Origin: JBFMHP01 sp964557295
GTDB taxonomy: Bacteria; Pseudomonadota; Gammaproteobacteria; RBG-16-57-12
Direction: 5' to 3'
Length of the DNA: 64,000 bases
NCBI GenBank assembly: GCA_964557295.1
Contig: CAZKZP010000003.1
Coordinates: 75,016-139,015, forward strand
Below, one piece after another: positions 53,205 to 62,365 of this stretch. A model generated the notes under the pieces. That model saw only the letters and a program-made list of their open reading frames with translations, did no database searches and had not been told where the DNA came from. Position numbers and translations under genes: made by a program. The stretch's first letter is position 1, and each line of letters starts with the position of its first letter.

Positions 53205-54560
53205 ATGAACAATCCAGGAGTCCCTGCCACCCCACTGCGCGCCATGGTGTGCGCCCTGCTGCTGCCGGCGCTCATCGTCACCGCCGGGTGCCAAAGCGCC
53301 GGCGAGGAGGCCCCGGCCGCCGAACCCAGCCTGTCGCTGAGCCTCGATCTGCCCGACAGCCTCACCGGCGGCCATCCCCCGGCGGCGGCCGCCGCCAATT
53401 TTGCCGCGGCCGCCAGCAGCGCCGGCACGGGCGAGCCCTGCGCCTATCGCGGCGTCGAGGATGAAGATCCGTTTCGCAATGGCTATCAGATGACCAAATT
53501 CATGGTCTCCGCCGTCGCCTCCTGGACCTGCATCGCCGACACGCTGATCGATGTCGCCGCCACAGTGCCGCATGATGGCGCCATCCGCGCAACGGACAAC
53601 GATCTCGACAGTCCCGCGTATGAAAGTGATGAACCGACCCACTACAGCGTGATCGACGACTCGGCCACCCAAACCACCGTGCGCCTCTACTACGGCTATG
53701 CGCGCAGCGCCCCCCCGGCCACGGAAGACGACGCACAGTTCTATGTTTCCTGGAATGAAGACACGCAGGGGGATATCGCCGGGCGCCTCATCATCGACGC
53801 CACCGACATACACCCGGAGCAGCACAAGCTTGATGATCCGGTCGCGATGCGCATGGACTTCGATTTCAACGCCACCCGAAAACACGCCGACATGTTCCTG
53901 CGCTTCGATGCCAACAACGCCTGGGCGGATGGCATGCGCATCGAGGTGACCAAGGATCTGTCCGCAGGGGCGCTCTCGCAAGTATTCGTCGCGCGCGGCC
54001 TGGTGGGCGTGAAACGCCAATTCATCGAGGTGTCCGGCGTCACGGAATTACCGCTGCTGCGCATGTACACCGTGGCCGATCGCCTTGGCACGGGCGCGGC
54101 CATCGCCGAGCTGGAGGACATCGCCTTGACGCTGCCACTTGGCCCGGTCTTCAACGACGAAAATCTCGGCAATTTCCTGTTCGATAAAACCGATCAGTAT
54201 TTCTTCGAGGATGACGGTGACTGGGATTTCATCGACAAAACCATCGGCGCGGCGCAATACAAAGGCGGCAACACCACCTCCAGCGCCACCAACACCGCGA
54301 TCGACGGTTATCTTGTCTCACAAGGCCTGCTCGGCGGCGGCGAACTCAGCTCTTGCCTGGGCAGCAGCGGCGCGGATGCCAACTGCACCGAACTGCTCAA
54401 CGCCATCTTCCAAAACGGCTTCGCCGGGCAAGAACCGAACCAGGGCTTCGATCCGCAAGACTGGCGCAGCGCGGCCTTGGGCGACCGTGTGTATCTGAAC
54501 ACCGTCTACCCCAATGGTACGGACTGGAACGGGGCCTTCGCACAAGTCTTCACCCCATAA
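53205..54560 (+). CDS. Putative lipoprotein of unknown function
   Basis: 451 residues, preceded by GGAG. Type II signal peptide: hydrophobic stretch then VTAGC, with the lipidated Cys near 28. The mature part begins with a Ser/Ala/Glu-rich linker (about 30-80) and continues as a probably beta-rich domain with acidic repeats (NGYQMTKFMVSAVASWTC, DDNDLDSPAYESDEP). It contains several Cys residues (CAYRG, SCLGSSGADANC) that may form disulfides. No family recognised. Divergent from the M48 gene, so the 230-bp spacer holds both promoters. Confidence 0.7.
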   Translation: MNNPGVPATPLRAMVCALLLPALIVTAGCQSAGEEAPAAEPSLSLSLDLPDSLTGGHPPAAAAANFAAAASSAGTGEPCAYRGVEDEDPFRNGYQMTKFMVSAVASWTCIADTLIDVAATVPHDGAIRATDNDLDSPAYESDEPTHYSVIDDSATQTTVRLYYGYARSAPPATEDDAQFYVSWNEDTQGDIAGRLIIDATDIHPEQHKLDDPVAMRMDFDFNATRKHADMFLRFDANNAWADGMRIEVTKDLSAGALSQVFVARGLVGVKRQFIEVSGVTELPLLRMYTVADRLGTGAAIAELEDIALTLPLGPVFNDENLGNFLFDKTDQYFFEDDGDWDFIDKTIGAAQYKGGNTTSSATNTAIDGYLVSQGLLGGGELSSCLGSSGADANCTELLNAIFQNGFAGQEPNQGFDPQDWRSAALGDRVYLNTVYPNGTDWNGAFAQVFTP

Positions 54561-54573
54561 GACAGGCGCCACT

Positions 54574-54595
54574 TACTAAGACGATCGGTAGTAAA
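54574..54595. repeat. Solo end of a TA-flanked MITE/IS630-like element
   Basis: TA followed by CTAAGACGATCGGTAGTAAA, identical over 20 bases to the termini of the MITE at 60040-60302. No matching opposite end is found nearby, so this is a relic or a solo end. Confidence 0.7.
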
Positions 54596-54640
54596 TCACG
54601 CGACCTGGCTGGCAACCGCTGGCCAGGCCGTGTGTGGTGC

Positions 54641-55054
54641 TCAAGGCTGGCCGAGGGTCAATGAGATAGACTTACCGGCGTTCTCTTCCGAAAGCGTCGT
54701 CTCCAATCGCCCCAGCCCCGGCAAGAGGAAACAGATCTTCTTACCGACCCAGGTCGCGGCGGGCAGGTACAAGCCAACGCGTTTACCCTCGGGACTGAAA
54801 CCGAAACGGTAGTCTTTGGGGGTCACATAGGGCGCGCCAGAATCGCAACCCTGCTTCAGCACCATCTGCTTCAGGCCGTCGCTATCGATAGACCGCCCTT
54901 GCTGATCGGCGAATTGGACATGGACAATCTTCGCCTGCTGCATCTCGGCGGGATCGATCGAAAATATCCAGCGCTCACTCCCCGCCTCAGCGGCAGAGAT
55001 TGCCAACATCCCCAAGATCATTACCAGACTACTGCCAAATTTTCTCAAACGCAT
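54641..55054 (-). CDS. Small exported protein, unknown
   Basis: 137 residues, with GGAGA upstream. Signal peptide about 1-23 (GSSLVMILGMLAISAAEA). The mature region (SERWIFSIDPAEMQQAKIVHVQFADQQGR to ENAGKSISLTLGQP) is beta-rich and has two Cys (CDSG, ICFLL) that could form a disulfide. No family recognised. Same strand as the two genes further right, but a spacer separates them. Confidence 0.65.
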   Translation of the reverse strand: MRLRKFGSSLVMILGMLAISAAEAGSERWIFSIDPAEMQQAKIVHVQFADQQGRSIDSDGLKQMVLKQGCDSGAPYVTPKDYRFGFSPEGKRVGLYLPAATWVGKKICFLLPGLGRLETTLSEENAGKSISLTLGQP

Positions 55055-55124
55055 ACAGGGTCTCCAGCCAGGTCATATCACGAACACAAAAAGAAATATG
55101 GCGCCATGCATTGATCACCACAAA

Positions 55125-56069
55125 TCACATGGGTTGCGAAAAAACACTCATCACGGTGCCGATGGCGCCAGGGAGCACCGGCATGAGCAGCGCAGTGACC
55201 TTAGGCCAATGCGCCAGCAAAAAATCCTTCGGGCTCACGTCTTTTGTCAGATTTTTCTTAGCCGACTTGCTATAACTCGTTTGCAGCCAAAGGTAGGCGG
55301 AGATGTATGCGGTTGCCAGCAACAGGCTTGCAAACGCCCCCGCCATCAGGCTAATGGTCGGCGCCAGCTTCAGAATTTGTTCACGCTCCGCCGCGACGAG
55401 CATCATCGCCGCGAATCGATACATCTCGGTCGCGACCGCCACCCACGTCAAAAGGAAAGCGGCGCCGCAGTACATGATCCGCGTAATCGCACGCATTTGC
55501 TGGGTGGCATCATTCTTGTAAGCGCCAGGCAAGAGCAATAATGACGCGCTTAGCAGCAGCATGGCCACCACGACGATACCCAAAGCGGTGTTGTAACTGG
55601 TTAGAGCGACAGTGCCGCTTGATATCATGCCAAGATTGCGCAAGATGAATTCAAATGACATCAGTGGCGTGCCCTTGACCTCCGATATATAGATCAACAT
55701 CCCGATCGTGCTCACGAGCACGCTCAAGAAGATCGCACTGACAGCCTTGCGGCTCGCGGCATCGTGCGGTGTGGCGCTCACGAGCAGATACCAGCAAAAG
55801 CCGACTGCGAACAGCCCCAACAGCCAAAAGAAAAAGCTCAACAGCAGCCACCACATCCCCGCGCCGGTGAACAACACCATTTCCTCGAGTGAAAACCCTT
55901 TCGGATAATCCTGGATGGCGTTGAGCGCGGGCCGCGGCAGGCTGGCTTGATCAAGCCCCACGATTGCAGAGAGAAACAGCAAGACCAAAAAAACGGCGGC
56001 AATCCCCATGAGGGGATAGAAGACACCTTGATATCGCTTCCACAAGCTCAACATATGATTGTCATTCAT
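55125..56069 (-). CDS. Multi-pass inner-membrane protein, unknown
   Basis: About 314 residues from ATG 56069. Around seven hydrophobic helices are visible (for example YPLMGIAAVFLVLLFLSAIVG, WWLLLSFFFWLLGLFAVGF, IFLSVLVSTIGMLIYI, IVVVAMLLLSASLLLLPGA). No transporter motif or catalytic residue pattern is seen. It follows the DUF3108 gene by 21 bases on the same strand, so the two probably form an operon. Confidence 0.7.
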   Translation of the reverse strand: MNDNHMLSLWKRYQGVFYPLMGIAAVFLVLLFLSAIVGLDQASLPRPALNAIQDYPKGFSLEEMVLFTGAGMWWLLLSFFFWLLGLFAVGFCWYLLVSATPHDAASRKAVSAIFLSVLVSTIGMLIYISEVKGTPLMSFEFILRNLGMISSGTVALTSYNTALGIVVVAMLLLSASLLLLPGAYKNDATQQMRAITRIMYCGAAFLLTWVAVATEMYRFAAMMLVAAEREQILKLAPTISLMAGAFASLLLATAYISAYLWLQTSYSKSAKKNLTKDVSPKDFLLAHWPKVTALLMPVLPGAIGTVMSVFSQPM

Positions 56070-56090
56070 CTTAATCACTTCAATCGGATC

Positions 56091-56882
56091 TTATTCGCAT
56101 TGGGGGGCCAGGCCATCAGCGTCCTCTGCCACGTTCTTGATGGTGGGCGCAGCGATCAGGTCGATTGTGACATCCTCAATAGTGATTCTTGCCGGCACCC
56201 AGGATAAATCAGGCGCCAACCACAATGCCGCACCGCCCTTGGTTTTTTTTGTGATGACCTCATAGGCGTTGAGATTGCCGAGTTTGGAGGTGATCGCCAC
56301 CGCACCATTGAAATGCACGCTGTGCTGCTTCAAGGTCCCCCGTTCCAACACATGATGAGACTCACTGCTTCCCGGGGCGCGCGCCGGCGCCAAGGTGAGC
56401 AACGCCAATTGGAACGACATCGGATCCCAGGTTGGCCAAGTCAGGTCGACAATTTTCGGGCTGGACGCATCACCCAAAGTGGTTTCCGCCTTGCCATTGT
56501 CCCAATCGAATCTGGAGCGAACATTGAACTCTCGATTGGAATCGTCGATGTGAAGATATTCCAACGGCAGCATTTTGTCACCGTCCAAACGGATGATGCT
56601 GCAATCGTAAAACTTCCGTTTTAAAATCGACCAGGTCACGGTGCTGCGCATGTCATACTTGAGATATTGACCCGATCGGTGTAATTCCAGCTGCGCTTTT
56701 GCCGTGGCGGTAAACAGAAATATCTTTTTCTTGCCCTCGTATTGAGCAATAAACGGGAGTGCGTTCTCGGTTGCCGCGCAAGGCAGCGCCGCCAGCACGA
56801 ATGGTAAGATCAAAACCGCCATTCTGCTCCTGAGGCGCCTAACTCGATTTCTATGTGTGACTTGTCGGTTTGACTTGCTCAT
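56091..56882 (-). CDS. DUF3108 exported protein
   Basis: 263 residues from ATG 56882, with AGGAG eight bases upstream. A basic N-terminus and hydrophobic segment (about 20-35, MAVLILPFVLAALPCAATE) form a signal peptide. The rest matches DUF3108: PFIAQYEG near the start, LKRKFYDCSIIR, DWDNGKAETTL, DPMSFQLALLTL and ITKKTKGGAALWLAPDLSWVPARI. Family members are periplasmic lipocalin-like beta barrels of unknown function. First gene of a pair with the membrane protein. Confidence 0.85.
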   Translation of the reverse strand: MSKSNRQVTHRNRVRRLRSRMAVLILPFVLAALPCAATENALPFIAQYEGKKKIFLFTATAKAQLELHRSGQYLKYDMRSTVTWSILKRKFYDCSIIRLDGDKMLPLEYLHIDDSNREFNVRSRFDWDNGKAETTLGDASSPKIVDLTWPTWDPMSFQLALLTLAPARAPGSSESHHVLERGTLKQHSVHFNGAVAITSKLGNLNAYEVITKKTKGGAALWLAPDLSWVPARITIEDVTIDLIAAPTIKNVAEDADGLAPQCE

Positions 56883-57142
56883 TCGGCGCACTCCTTCCGC
56901 GTTCGGACAGGCGAATATTTCATGTTTCGCGCGGGCGCGCTTGGTTTTTCATTGCGGAAATTACTAAGGCACCTCTGATTGATTAGAGCTTCCGTGCGGC
57001 ACAGGGAGGGGCGCTGAAGATTCCAGGGCGGCATTATTCAGTGCTTCCAAGGGGTTTGCCTCCTGGCACAATGTCGCACACCGGCACAGAGCAAGCCGCG
57101 TATACACTCACCCATACCTGCGTCAAGCAATTGGCATCACCG

Positions 57143-57514
57143 CTATTTATCATTCTTCAGCATGGCTTTGAGGTTGGCAAATGGATGATAGGTGGCCGTG
57201 GCGCCACTCCTGGCACTGCCGGCGGTGGTAGTGCCCGGCAGCGCCTCCAGCTGTCGCTGGTGTTCATTGTCATGGCAATACATGCACAACAATTCCCAGT
57301 TGCTGCCGTCGGCAGGATTGTTGTCGTGGTTGTGGTCACGGTGATGCACGGTCAACTCATGAAGATTCTTGCGGGTAAACTCGCGGGCACAGCGTCCACA
57401 AATATGTGGATACAGCCTCAGCGCCTGTGCGCGGTAACCCCGCTCGCGCAGTTCGCGGGCCCGGCGTGCTTCGGCAACAATTTGATTCAACTTGTCGTCA
57501 TTCGGTTTTACCAT
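57143..57514 (-). CDS. yajD: HNH nuclease (YajD-like)
   Basis: 123 residues from ATG 57514; the frame runs 270 bases further upstream, but that region overlaps the neighbouring barrel gene. The HNH motif is CGRCAREF, then LTVHHRDHNHDNNPADGSNWELLCMYCHDNEH, with two CxxC pairs for zinc and the His-Asn-His residues. Length and layout match YajD of enterobacteria, a stand-alone HNH protein of unknown role. No toxin or restriction partner is nearby. Confidence 0.88.
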   Translation of the reverse strand: MVKPNDDKLNQIVAEARRARELRERGYRAQALRLYPHICGRCAREFTRKNLHELTVHHRDHNHDNNPADGSNWELLCMYCHDNEHQRQLEALPGTTTAGSARSGATATYHPFANLKAMLKNDK

Positions 57515-57680
57515 ACAGACCTCCACGCTTCGCCCATCCATGCCAGAGCCGCGGCGGCCATCCCGTAGCAATCCCCTGTCATGAACCGCCACCGTGCCCG
57601 TTCCCGACGGGAATGACAATTTTTGATTAGGCCCGTTCACATTAACCCAGCATTCACAGGTTTTACAATCGTGTCGGCGA

Positions 57681-58958
57681 TCAGCCGGGATTGTCGACTG
57701 AAAACATGCTCCAGGGATACGTGATAAACAGCTGGGTCTGGGCGCCCTCCTCGCCATGGGCCAGATCAAACCGTATGATGACACCGGAAAGCACCACGCG
57801 CGCGCCTATCCCGTAGCTGCTGCGACCGTCTTGCAACAAGTCCGCAAAATGATCCGCCACCATGCCGCGCTCCCAAAATGCCGCCAACTGAATTCCGGTG
57901 CGTATCCCCTTGGCGATAAAGATATCAAACGGCGTGTGCTCATCCGTCAGATTCCAGCGATACTCCACGCCGTAGAACAGCGCCTGTCCGGCATAAAAGC
58001 GTCCATTGTCATAGGCGCGCAGGCGTTGGGTTCCACCCAAGGGCGAGGCCGTACCATAACGGTTGTTGGCTTGAATCCCGATCAGCAGTTTTGATTCAGT
58101 GCGCTGGCAGGCATCCGCCTCCGGCCCTGGGGGATATCGACCACAATCCAGACCGTACAACGCCTGGAGCACGCTTAAGTCATCGACGCCGCTCCGGGTA
58201 ATGTGGGCTCTTGAATAATAGAGATTGAACGCCAGGGTATCCCAGCGGCGCATCGGCCAGTAGCCGGTGAGATTATAATCGTTGACAAAATATTCGCTCT
58301 CGGCAGGATCATTGTCTGTCGGCAGCCGCGTGGAAAATTCAAAACGGACACCTCGACGCGGATCAAGCCGATCGTCGGTCAGATCCACAGAGCCGCCCAA
58401 AGAGATTAGATGGCCGCGGTCCCAGTCGGTATCCACTCCTTCGAATGCCTGGCCGTCCTTATCCAACACCTCATGCAGTCGCTCACGGCCGACCAGCAAT
58501 CGTACGAAGGCCTCATAGCGGCGCTCATCGAAGCTGAGGGTCAACTGTCCCAGCAGGTACTTGCCTTCGGCCTTGGGATAGATAACGTCTTCGGGATCGG
58601 AGTCGATGCCTCGATCATAGGCGGTGGCCGCGACCAGGTAGTCGTTGTAGCCGAAATCGAAGATCAGGCGCTGTGGCAGCACATGATAATCCAGCACTGC
58701 AAAGCCGGTGGCCTCGAAATCTCCGCGTACATAGTAACCCGTGAAGTCGGTATCACCATCACCCATATTGAGCACACTGGCCCCGACACCGGCGGCAGTG
58801 CCAAGGCCGGGGATTTCGCCAGCGATCGGGTAGACATAATAACCAAAATCACGTCCAAACTGATCCTTGCGCCGTTCGACCGCCTCGGCATAACTATTGC
58901 CGATCAATAGTACCAACAGCAATATCGCCATCGATCTAGCCATGCCGGTGCGCATCAT
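57681..58958 (-). CDS. Omp85/BamA-type barrel protein without POTRA domains
   Basis: 425 residues. Signal peptide about 6-26 (MAILLLVLLIGNSYAEAV), then the mature protein enters a 16-strand-like D15 barrel almost directly. Landmarks are the loop GGTQRLRAYDNGRFY, corresponding to the conserved VRGF/Y loop, and a C-terminal RFDLAHGEEGAQTQLFITYPWSMF. Unlike BamA or TamA there is no room for POTRA repeats, so it is probably not a translocase engine; such short Omp85 proteins may export lipids or proteins. Monocistronic in appearance. Confidence 0.82.
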   Translation of the reverse strand: MMRTGMARSMAILLLVLLIGNSYAEAVERRKDQFGRDFGYYVYPIAGEIPGLGTAAGVGASVLNMGDGDTDFTGYYVRGDFEATGFAVLDYHVLPQRLIFDFGYNDYLVAATAYDRGIDSDPEDVIYPKAEGKYLLGQLTLSFDERRYEAFVRLLVGRERLHEVLDKDGQAFEGVDTDWDRGHLISLGGSVDLTDDRLDPRRGVRFEFSTRLPTDNDPAESEYFVNDYNLTGYWPMRRWDTLAFNLYYSRAHITRSGVDDLSVLQALYGLDCGRYPPGPEADACQRTESKLLIGIQANNRYGTASPLGGTQRLRAYDNGRFYAGQALFYGVEYRWNLTDEHTPFDIFIAKGIRTGIQLAAFWERGMVADHFADLLQDGRSSYGIGARVVLSGVIIRFDLAHGEEGAQTQLFITYPWSMFSVDNPG

Positions 58959-58992
58959 TTGATGCTTGCCTTATTGTTTTTCTACTAGAGGC

Positions 58993-59808
58993 TCAGCCTT
59001 CATGGGCATGGCCCTTGATGATATAACCGCCCGACTTCTCGTCATATTCCAATTCCAACAGCTTTTTCGCCTGCGCCTCTTCCAATAATTTCCCGAAGGT
59101 GCGAAAACCGTGATAGGTTTCGTTGAAACCGGGGTTGCGCCGCTTCAGTGCTTGCTTGACCATGGATCCCCAGACCTTTTCTTCCTCGCCGCGCTCCTCA
59201 AACAAGTCTTCAACGGTTTCCAACAGCAGATCCAAGGCCTCCTGCTGCTTGTCCTCATCAGACTTTCCCGCCGTTTTCGCCACGGCTTTCTTGGCCCCGG
59301 TCTTGCGCGTGGCCTTGCGTTCTTTCTGGGCCTCGCGGGCCAGATCATCGTAAAAGATGAATTCGTCACAGTTGGAGATCAGCAGATCCGAGGTGGAATT
59401 TTTGACCCCGACACCGATGACGATCTTGTTGTTCTCACGCAGCTTGCTGACCAGCGCCGAGAAGTCGGAGTCGCCACTGATGATCACGAAGGTGTCGACA
59501 TGCGACTTGGTATAACAGAGATCCAGCGCATCGACTACCATGCGGATGTCCGCCGAATTCTTGCCTGATTGGCGCACATGGGGGATCTCGATCAGCTCAA
59601 AGGTCGCTTCATGCATGGCTGCCTTGAACTCCTTATAACGCTCCCAATCGCAATAGGCCTTCTTGACGACGATATTGCCCTTCAGTAGCAGCCGCTCCAA
59701 CACCTTTTGGATGTCGAACGCCGCATACTTGGCATCGCGCACCCCAAGGGCGATGTTTTCGAAATCACAGAACAAGGCCATGATCTGGGTCGTGGGTTTA
59801 GCAGTCAT
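58993..59808 (-). CDS. NYN domain protein with LOTUS/OST-HTH domain
   Basis: About 271 residues from ATG 59808, with GGGAG upstream. The NYN (PIN-like) domain (8-160) has acidic residues in LFCDFENIA (Asp15), KNSADIRMVVDALDL and SGDSDFSALVSKLREN. A Lys-rich linker (about 165-190) joins a C-terminal OST-HTH/LOTUS-type region (about 200-268) with GFRTFGKLLEEAQAKKLLEL. The family (LabA, DUF88) is predicted to be an RNA nuclease. No signal peptide, so cytoplasmic. Confidence 0.9.
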   Translation of the reverse strand: MTAKPTTQIMALFCDFENIALGVRDAKYAAFDIQKVLERLLLKGNIVVKKAYCDWERYKEFKAAMHEATFELIEIPHVRQSGKNSADIRMVVDALDLCYTKSHVDTFVIISGDSDFSALVSKLRENNKIVIGVGVKNSTSDLLISNCDEFIFYDDLAREAQKERKATRKTGAKKAVAKTAGKSDEDKQQEALDLLLETVEDLFEERGEEEKVWGSMVKQALKRRNPGFNETYHGFRTFGKLLEEAQAKKLLELEYDEKSGGYIIKGHAHEG

Positions 59809-59909
59809 GATGTCTCCCATTGTAGTTATTTATTGAACCTTATCGAATGAATAAAAAGAGCTCAGATAAGCATGCGCGTCAGGCGCACCTTCGGCAACAC
59901 TGTTCATGC

Positions 59910-60579
59910 TCAGGCGGCGTTGATAAAACGCAGCGACGTGTTGTTATTGCTATGAGCTACTAGCAAGGCACCCTTGTGCTCAAATACAAAAGTGATCCGT
60001 GCGCCATCCAACAGGGGCTCGGTAATACAATCGACAATACTAAGACGATCGGTAGTAAAGCCTCATTCAGCGGGCGGCTAGACGGTCAGCCCGCAAGGCG
60101 CGGCGGTGCCGGCATAGTCAATCTATGTCAAACCGTCGCAACGCGGCGGATGGCCGTCTAGCCGTCCGCCCGAAGGGAGCCACCCCAATGTTGCAGCCCA
60201 GCGTTGCAGTGCTTGACAAGGGCTTGCCATTGCCTGCGCACTGCGCCTTGTTCCGCAACATTGGGGTGGCTCTGAATGAGGCTTTACTACCGATCGTCTT
60301 AGTAACACATTCCTTAAGCCCGTAGTCTTCACCCAGGTCGATCAAGGGATGGCTCAGTGGATCATCCGGCTGCGCTGCCACCACCCTGGGGGCCTCACCC
60401 TGTAGGCGCCAGAAGATTGTACCATTTTCGAAATAGAGTTGATGCCAGCGGCCGTTTACCTTCAGCAGCAGCACATCGACATCCTGCTGCAACTTGCCGC
60501 GGTAGCGATACTGTTGACAGAGCAACTCTTGACACACTTGATTATTGAGGCGTGGCGGTATGCCGTCGGTTTTCAGCAT
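59910..60579 (-). pseudogene. Small gene split by a MITE
   Basis: The gene starts at ATG 60579 and its first part ends LGEDYGLKECV at 60305. The element (60040-60302) plus one copy of TA is inserted there. The rest of the gene, after the element, reads IVDCITEPLLDGARITF and ends at TGA 59910. Removing the element and one TA gives an uninterrupted 134-residue protein (405 nt). It has no recognised domain. With the element in place, translation continues in a fused frame to about 60118, so the native C-terminus is lost. Confidence 0.8.
60040..60302. mobile_element. MITE with perfect 31-bp inverted repeats (TA target)
   Basis: 263 bp, non-coding. The termini are perfect 31-bp inverted repeats (60040-60070 and 60272-60302) beginning CTAAGACGATCGGTAGTAAA. 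An inner pair, CGGCTAGACGG (60075-60085) and CCGTCTAGCCG (60154-60164), folds back further. TA flanks both ends (60038-60039, 60303-60304). Deleting the element with one TA restores a coding frame, which proves the target duplication is TA, as for IS630/Tc1-mariner elements. No transposase is present, so it depends on one elsewhere. Confidence 0.93.
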
Positions 60580-60638
60580 TTGGCGTTACTCCTATTTCCG
60601 CTGGTCTACAACCCACCTGATTCTCTCCCAGCACGCCG

Positions 60639-61511
60639 CTAGTTTTTGGCCAGCGCCGCGATGCAGCGAAACAGCGCGCTGCTGCATCGGGCGAACGGCT
60701 CATAGCAGAGTTTTTCCGGCGTATCCTCCGCACTGTGATAATAACGATAACGATAGAATGCGGTATCCGTCACCATAAAGGCCCGATAACGCTGACGCCA
60801 AAACGACAGGTGATCACTCCAGGCAACACCGGGAATCCAGGCAAAGGTGGCGATATGCTGTACCGGGAAGGTTGAATTGGCGCGAAAGGCGCGCACCGCC
60901 CGGCGCATCACGCCGCGTGAACGAAAGTTTGAGACGAAACTGATGAAATCCCCGCGGTCGGGGTAAAAGTATTTGAACAGCGGTGGATACCGCTGACTGC
61001 CGGGGGCCTCACTGTAATAACCGAGGGTCTCCAGCGAGACCATGAAGCGTATCTGGTCGCCCCGCGCGCGCGCGGCCTTGGCGTACACCAGGCTGCCCAT
61101 ATTCCCCCAGATGAAAAACGGCGGCTCTTCGTTGACGAAGGCGACGAACCGAACCGAGATGCTGGGCCTGATGGTGGCAAACAACCGGGAGAGCTCCAGA
61201 AGGGCGGCGACCCCACTACCATTGTCATTGGCGCCCGGACTGCCAAGCACCGAATCGTAATGGGCGCCGATCAGGATGATCTCATCGGAGCTACCCGTGC
61301 CAGAACAGGTGACTTCCAGATTATCGCAGGTGACATCACGCACCCGATAGGGATGGCGCAGCACGGTGTAGCCCTGCGCTTGCCACGTCTGTTCAATATA
61401 GTGTGCGGCCGCGTGCAGCGCTTGTGGTTGGAACACATTGCGCTCACCGATATCCGCGGCGAGCGCAAAGACGTGGGCCTTGAGGTTGTCCGGCGTAATT
61501 TCGGTATTCAT
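60639..61511 (-). CDS. M28-family zinc aminopeptidase-like protein
   Basis: 290 residues from ATG 61511 (MNTEITPDN). The co-catalytic zinc site is visible: His84 and Asp86 in LIGAHYDSV, Asp96 in SPGANDNGSGVAALLEL and Glu128/Glu129 in FVNEEPPFF. Family members remove N-terminal residues from peptides. No signal peptide is seen, so it is cytoplasmic unless a start further upstream is used. Single gene, next to a decayed coding remnant. Confidence 0.9.
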   Translation of the reverse strand: MNTEITPDNLKAHVFALAADIGERNVFQPQALHAAAHYIEQTWQAQGYTVLRHPYRVRDVTCDNLEVTCSGTGSSDEIILIGAHYDSVLGSPGANDNGSGVAALLELSRLFATIRPSISVRFVAFVNEEPPFFIWGNMGSLVYAKAARARGDQIRFMVSLETLGYYSEAPGSQRYPPLFKYFYPDRGDFISFVSNFRSRGVMRRAVRAFRANSTFPVQHIATFAWIPGVAWSDHLSFWRQRYRAFMVTDTAFYRYRYYHSAEDTPEKLCYEPFARCSSALFRCIAALAKN

Positions 61512-61579
61512 CTGTGTTGCGTGTTGCGATGATGGCTCACTCTTGTTCTCATCCAAAATGCGGCGCGGCCACCCCAGAT

Positions 61580-61819
61580 TCAAGCATGGCCTGCACGTCC
61601 TTGATGGCCCGGAAACCGCCGATCAAGAAAGGTCTGCGCCTCGGGGCTGTCATACCCCCGTGTTGCATACCAAGGGAAGACGCAGGCCTCGCTGCGTGGC
61701 AATCTCGGCCTCCACCAGATTACATCCGGCGAACAAAACGGTTCCCGAACCACGCCGGCCGCGCAGCGGATCCTCTTCGCCATGATGCGGGCCGAAACTA
61801 TTGGCTCCCGCAAGCTCAC
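61580..61819 (-). pseudogene. Possible decayed coding remnant
   Basis: Three minus-strand frames carry short plausible protein fragments: FGPHHGEEDPLRGRRGSGTV followed by LFAGCNLVEAEIAT in one, and FLIGGFRAIKDVQAMLESG in another. The latter resembles the C-terminal barrel end of FMN-dependent oxidoreductases. Frames change between fragments, so this may be a frameshifted relic. It could equally be chance. The ATG-started frame over the whole interval is not homologous to anything I recognise. Confidence 0.25.
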
Positions 61820-62163
61820 CGGTGCGGCAACATCAACCGGTCGGTCTTTGCCGCCATCACAAAGTCATTCACATGCAATCCCCGGATCTTGTGACTCCAC
61901 CATGTCACGGTGACCTTGCCCCATTCCGTTAAAATCGCGGGGTGATGGCCCTCCTGTTCAGCGAGATCGCCAATCTGATTGGTAAAAACCAGGGCCTGCT
62001 TGAAGTTGTTGAAGTGATACGTGCGACGCAGTCGCTGGATGCCATCGATTGCGACGATCTCCCATGCGGGTATCTGCGGCATGTATTCATCGATTTGTGC
62101 GTGCGTTGCCAACGGGGCACCGACTTCGCATGCTTCGCATGTTCTTGCGCTTAAATCGCTCAT
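61816..62163 (-). CDS. phhB: Pterin-4a-carbinolamine dehydratase
   Basis: 115 residues. The active-site region EQEGHHPAILTEWGKVTVTWWSHKIRGLHVNDFVMAAK matches PCD, including the His pair and the downstream His of the TH/SH-x3-GL segment. The start MSDLSARTCEACEVGAPLATHAQ is longer than the core fold, as in many gammaproteobacterial versions. The enzyme dehydrates 4a-hydroxy-tetrahydropterin made by aromatic amino acid hydroxylases, or assists molybdopterin metabolism. No hydroxylase gene is adjacent. Confidence 0.93.
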   Translation of the reverse strand: MSDLSARTCEACEVGAPLATHAQIDEYMPQIPAWEIVAIDGIQRLRRTYHFNNFKQALVFTNQIGDLAEQEGHHPAILTEWGKVTVTWWSHKIRGLHVNDFVMAAKTDRLMLPHR

Positions 62164-62365
62164 CGCCTACTCCCGTGCTGCTTATCACCAGCCGCGGTGA
62201 CTGTTTTGAAAAAATCTGCTCAGGACACCACCGCCGCACACCACTGTGGCCGTGCGCCTCCCCCTAAGATTAGACCAGAAGATGCCCTCTGACAGCCTCC
62301 CTCTTGAGACAGGCGAGGAATGTTTTCCTATACTCAGAGGAAGTTAACAATTGCAAACCCTAATC

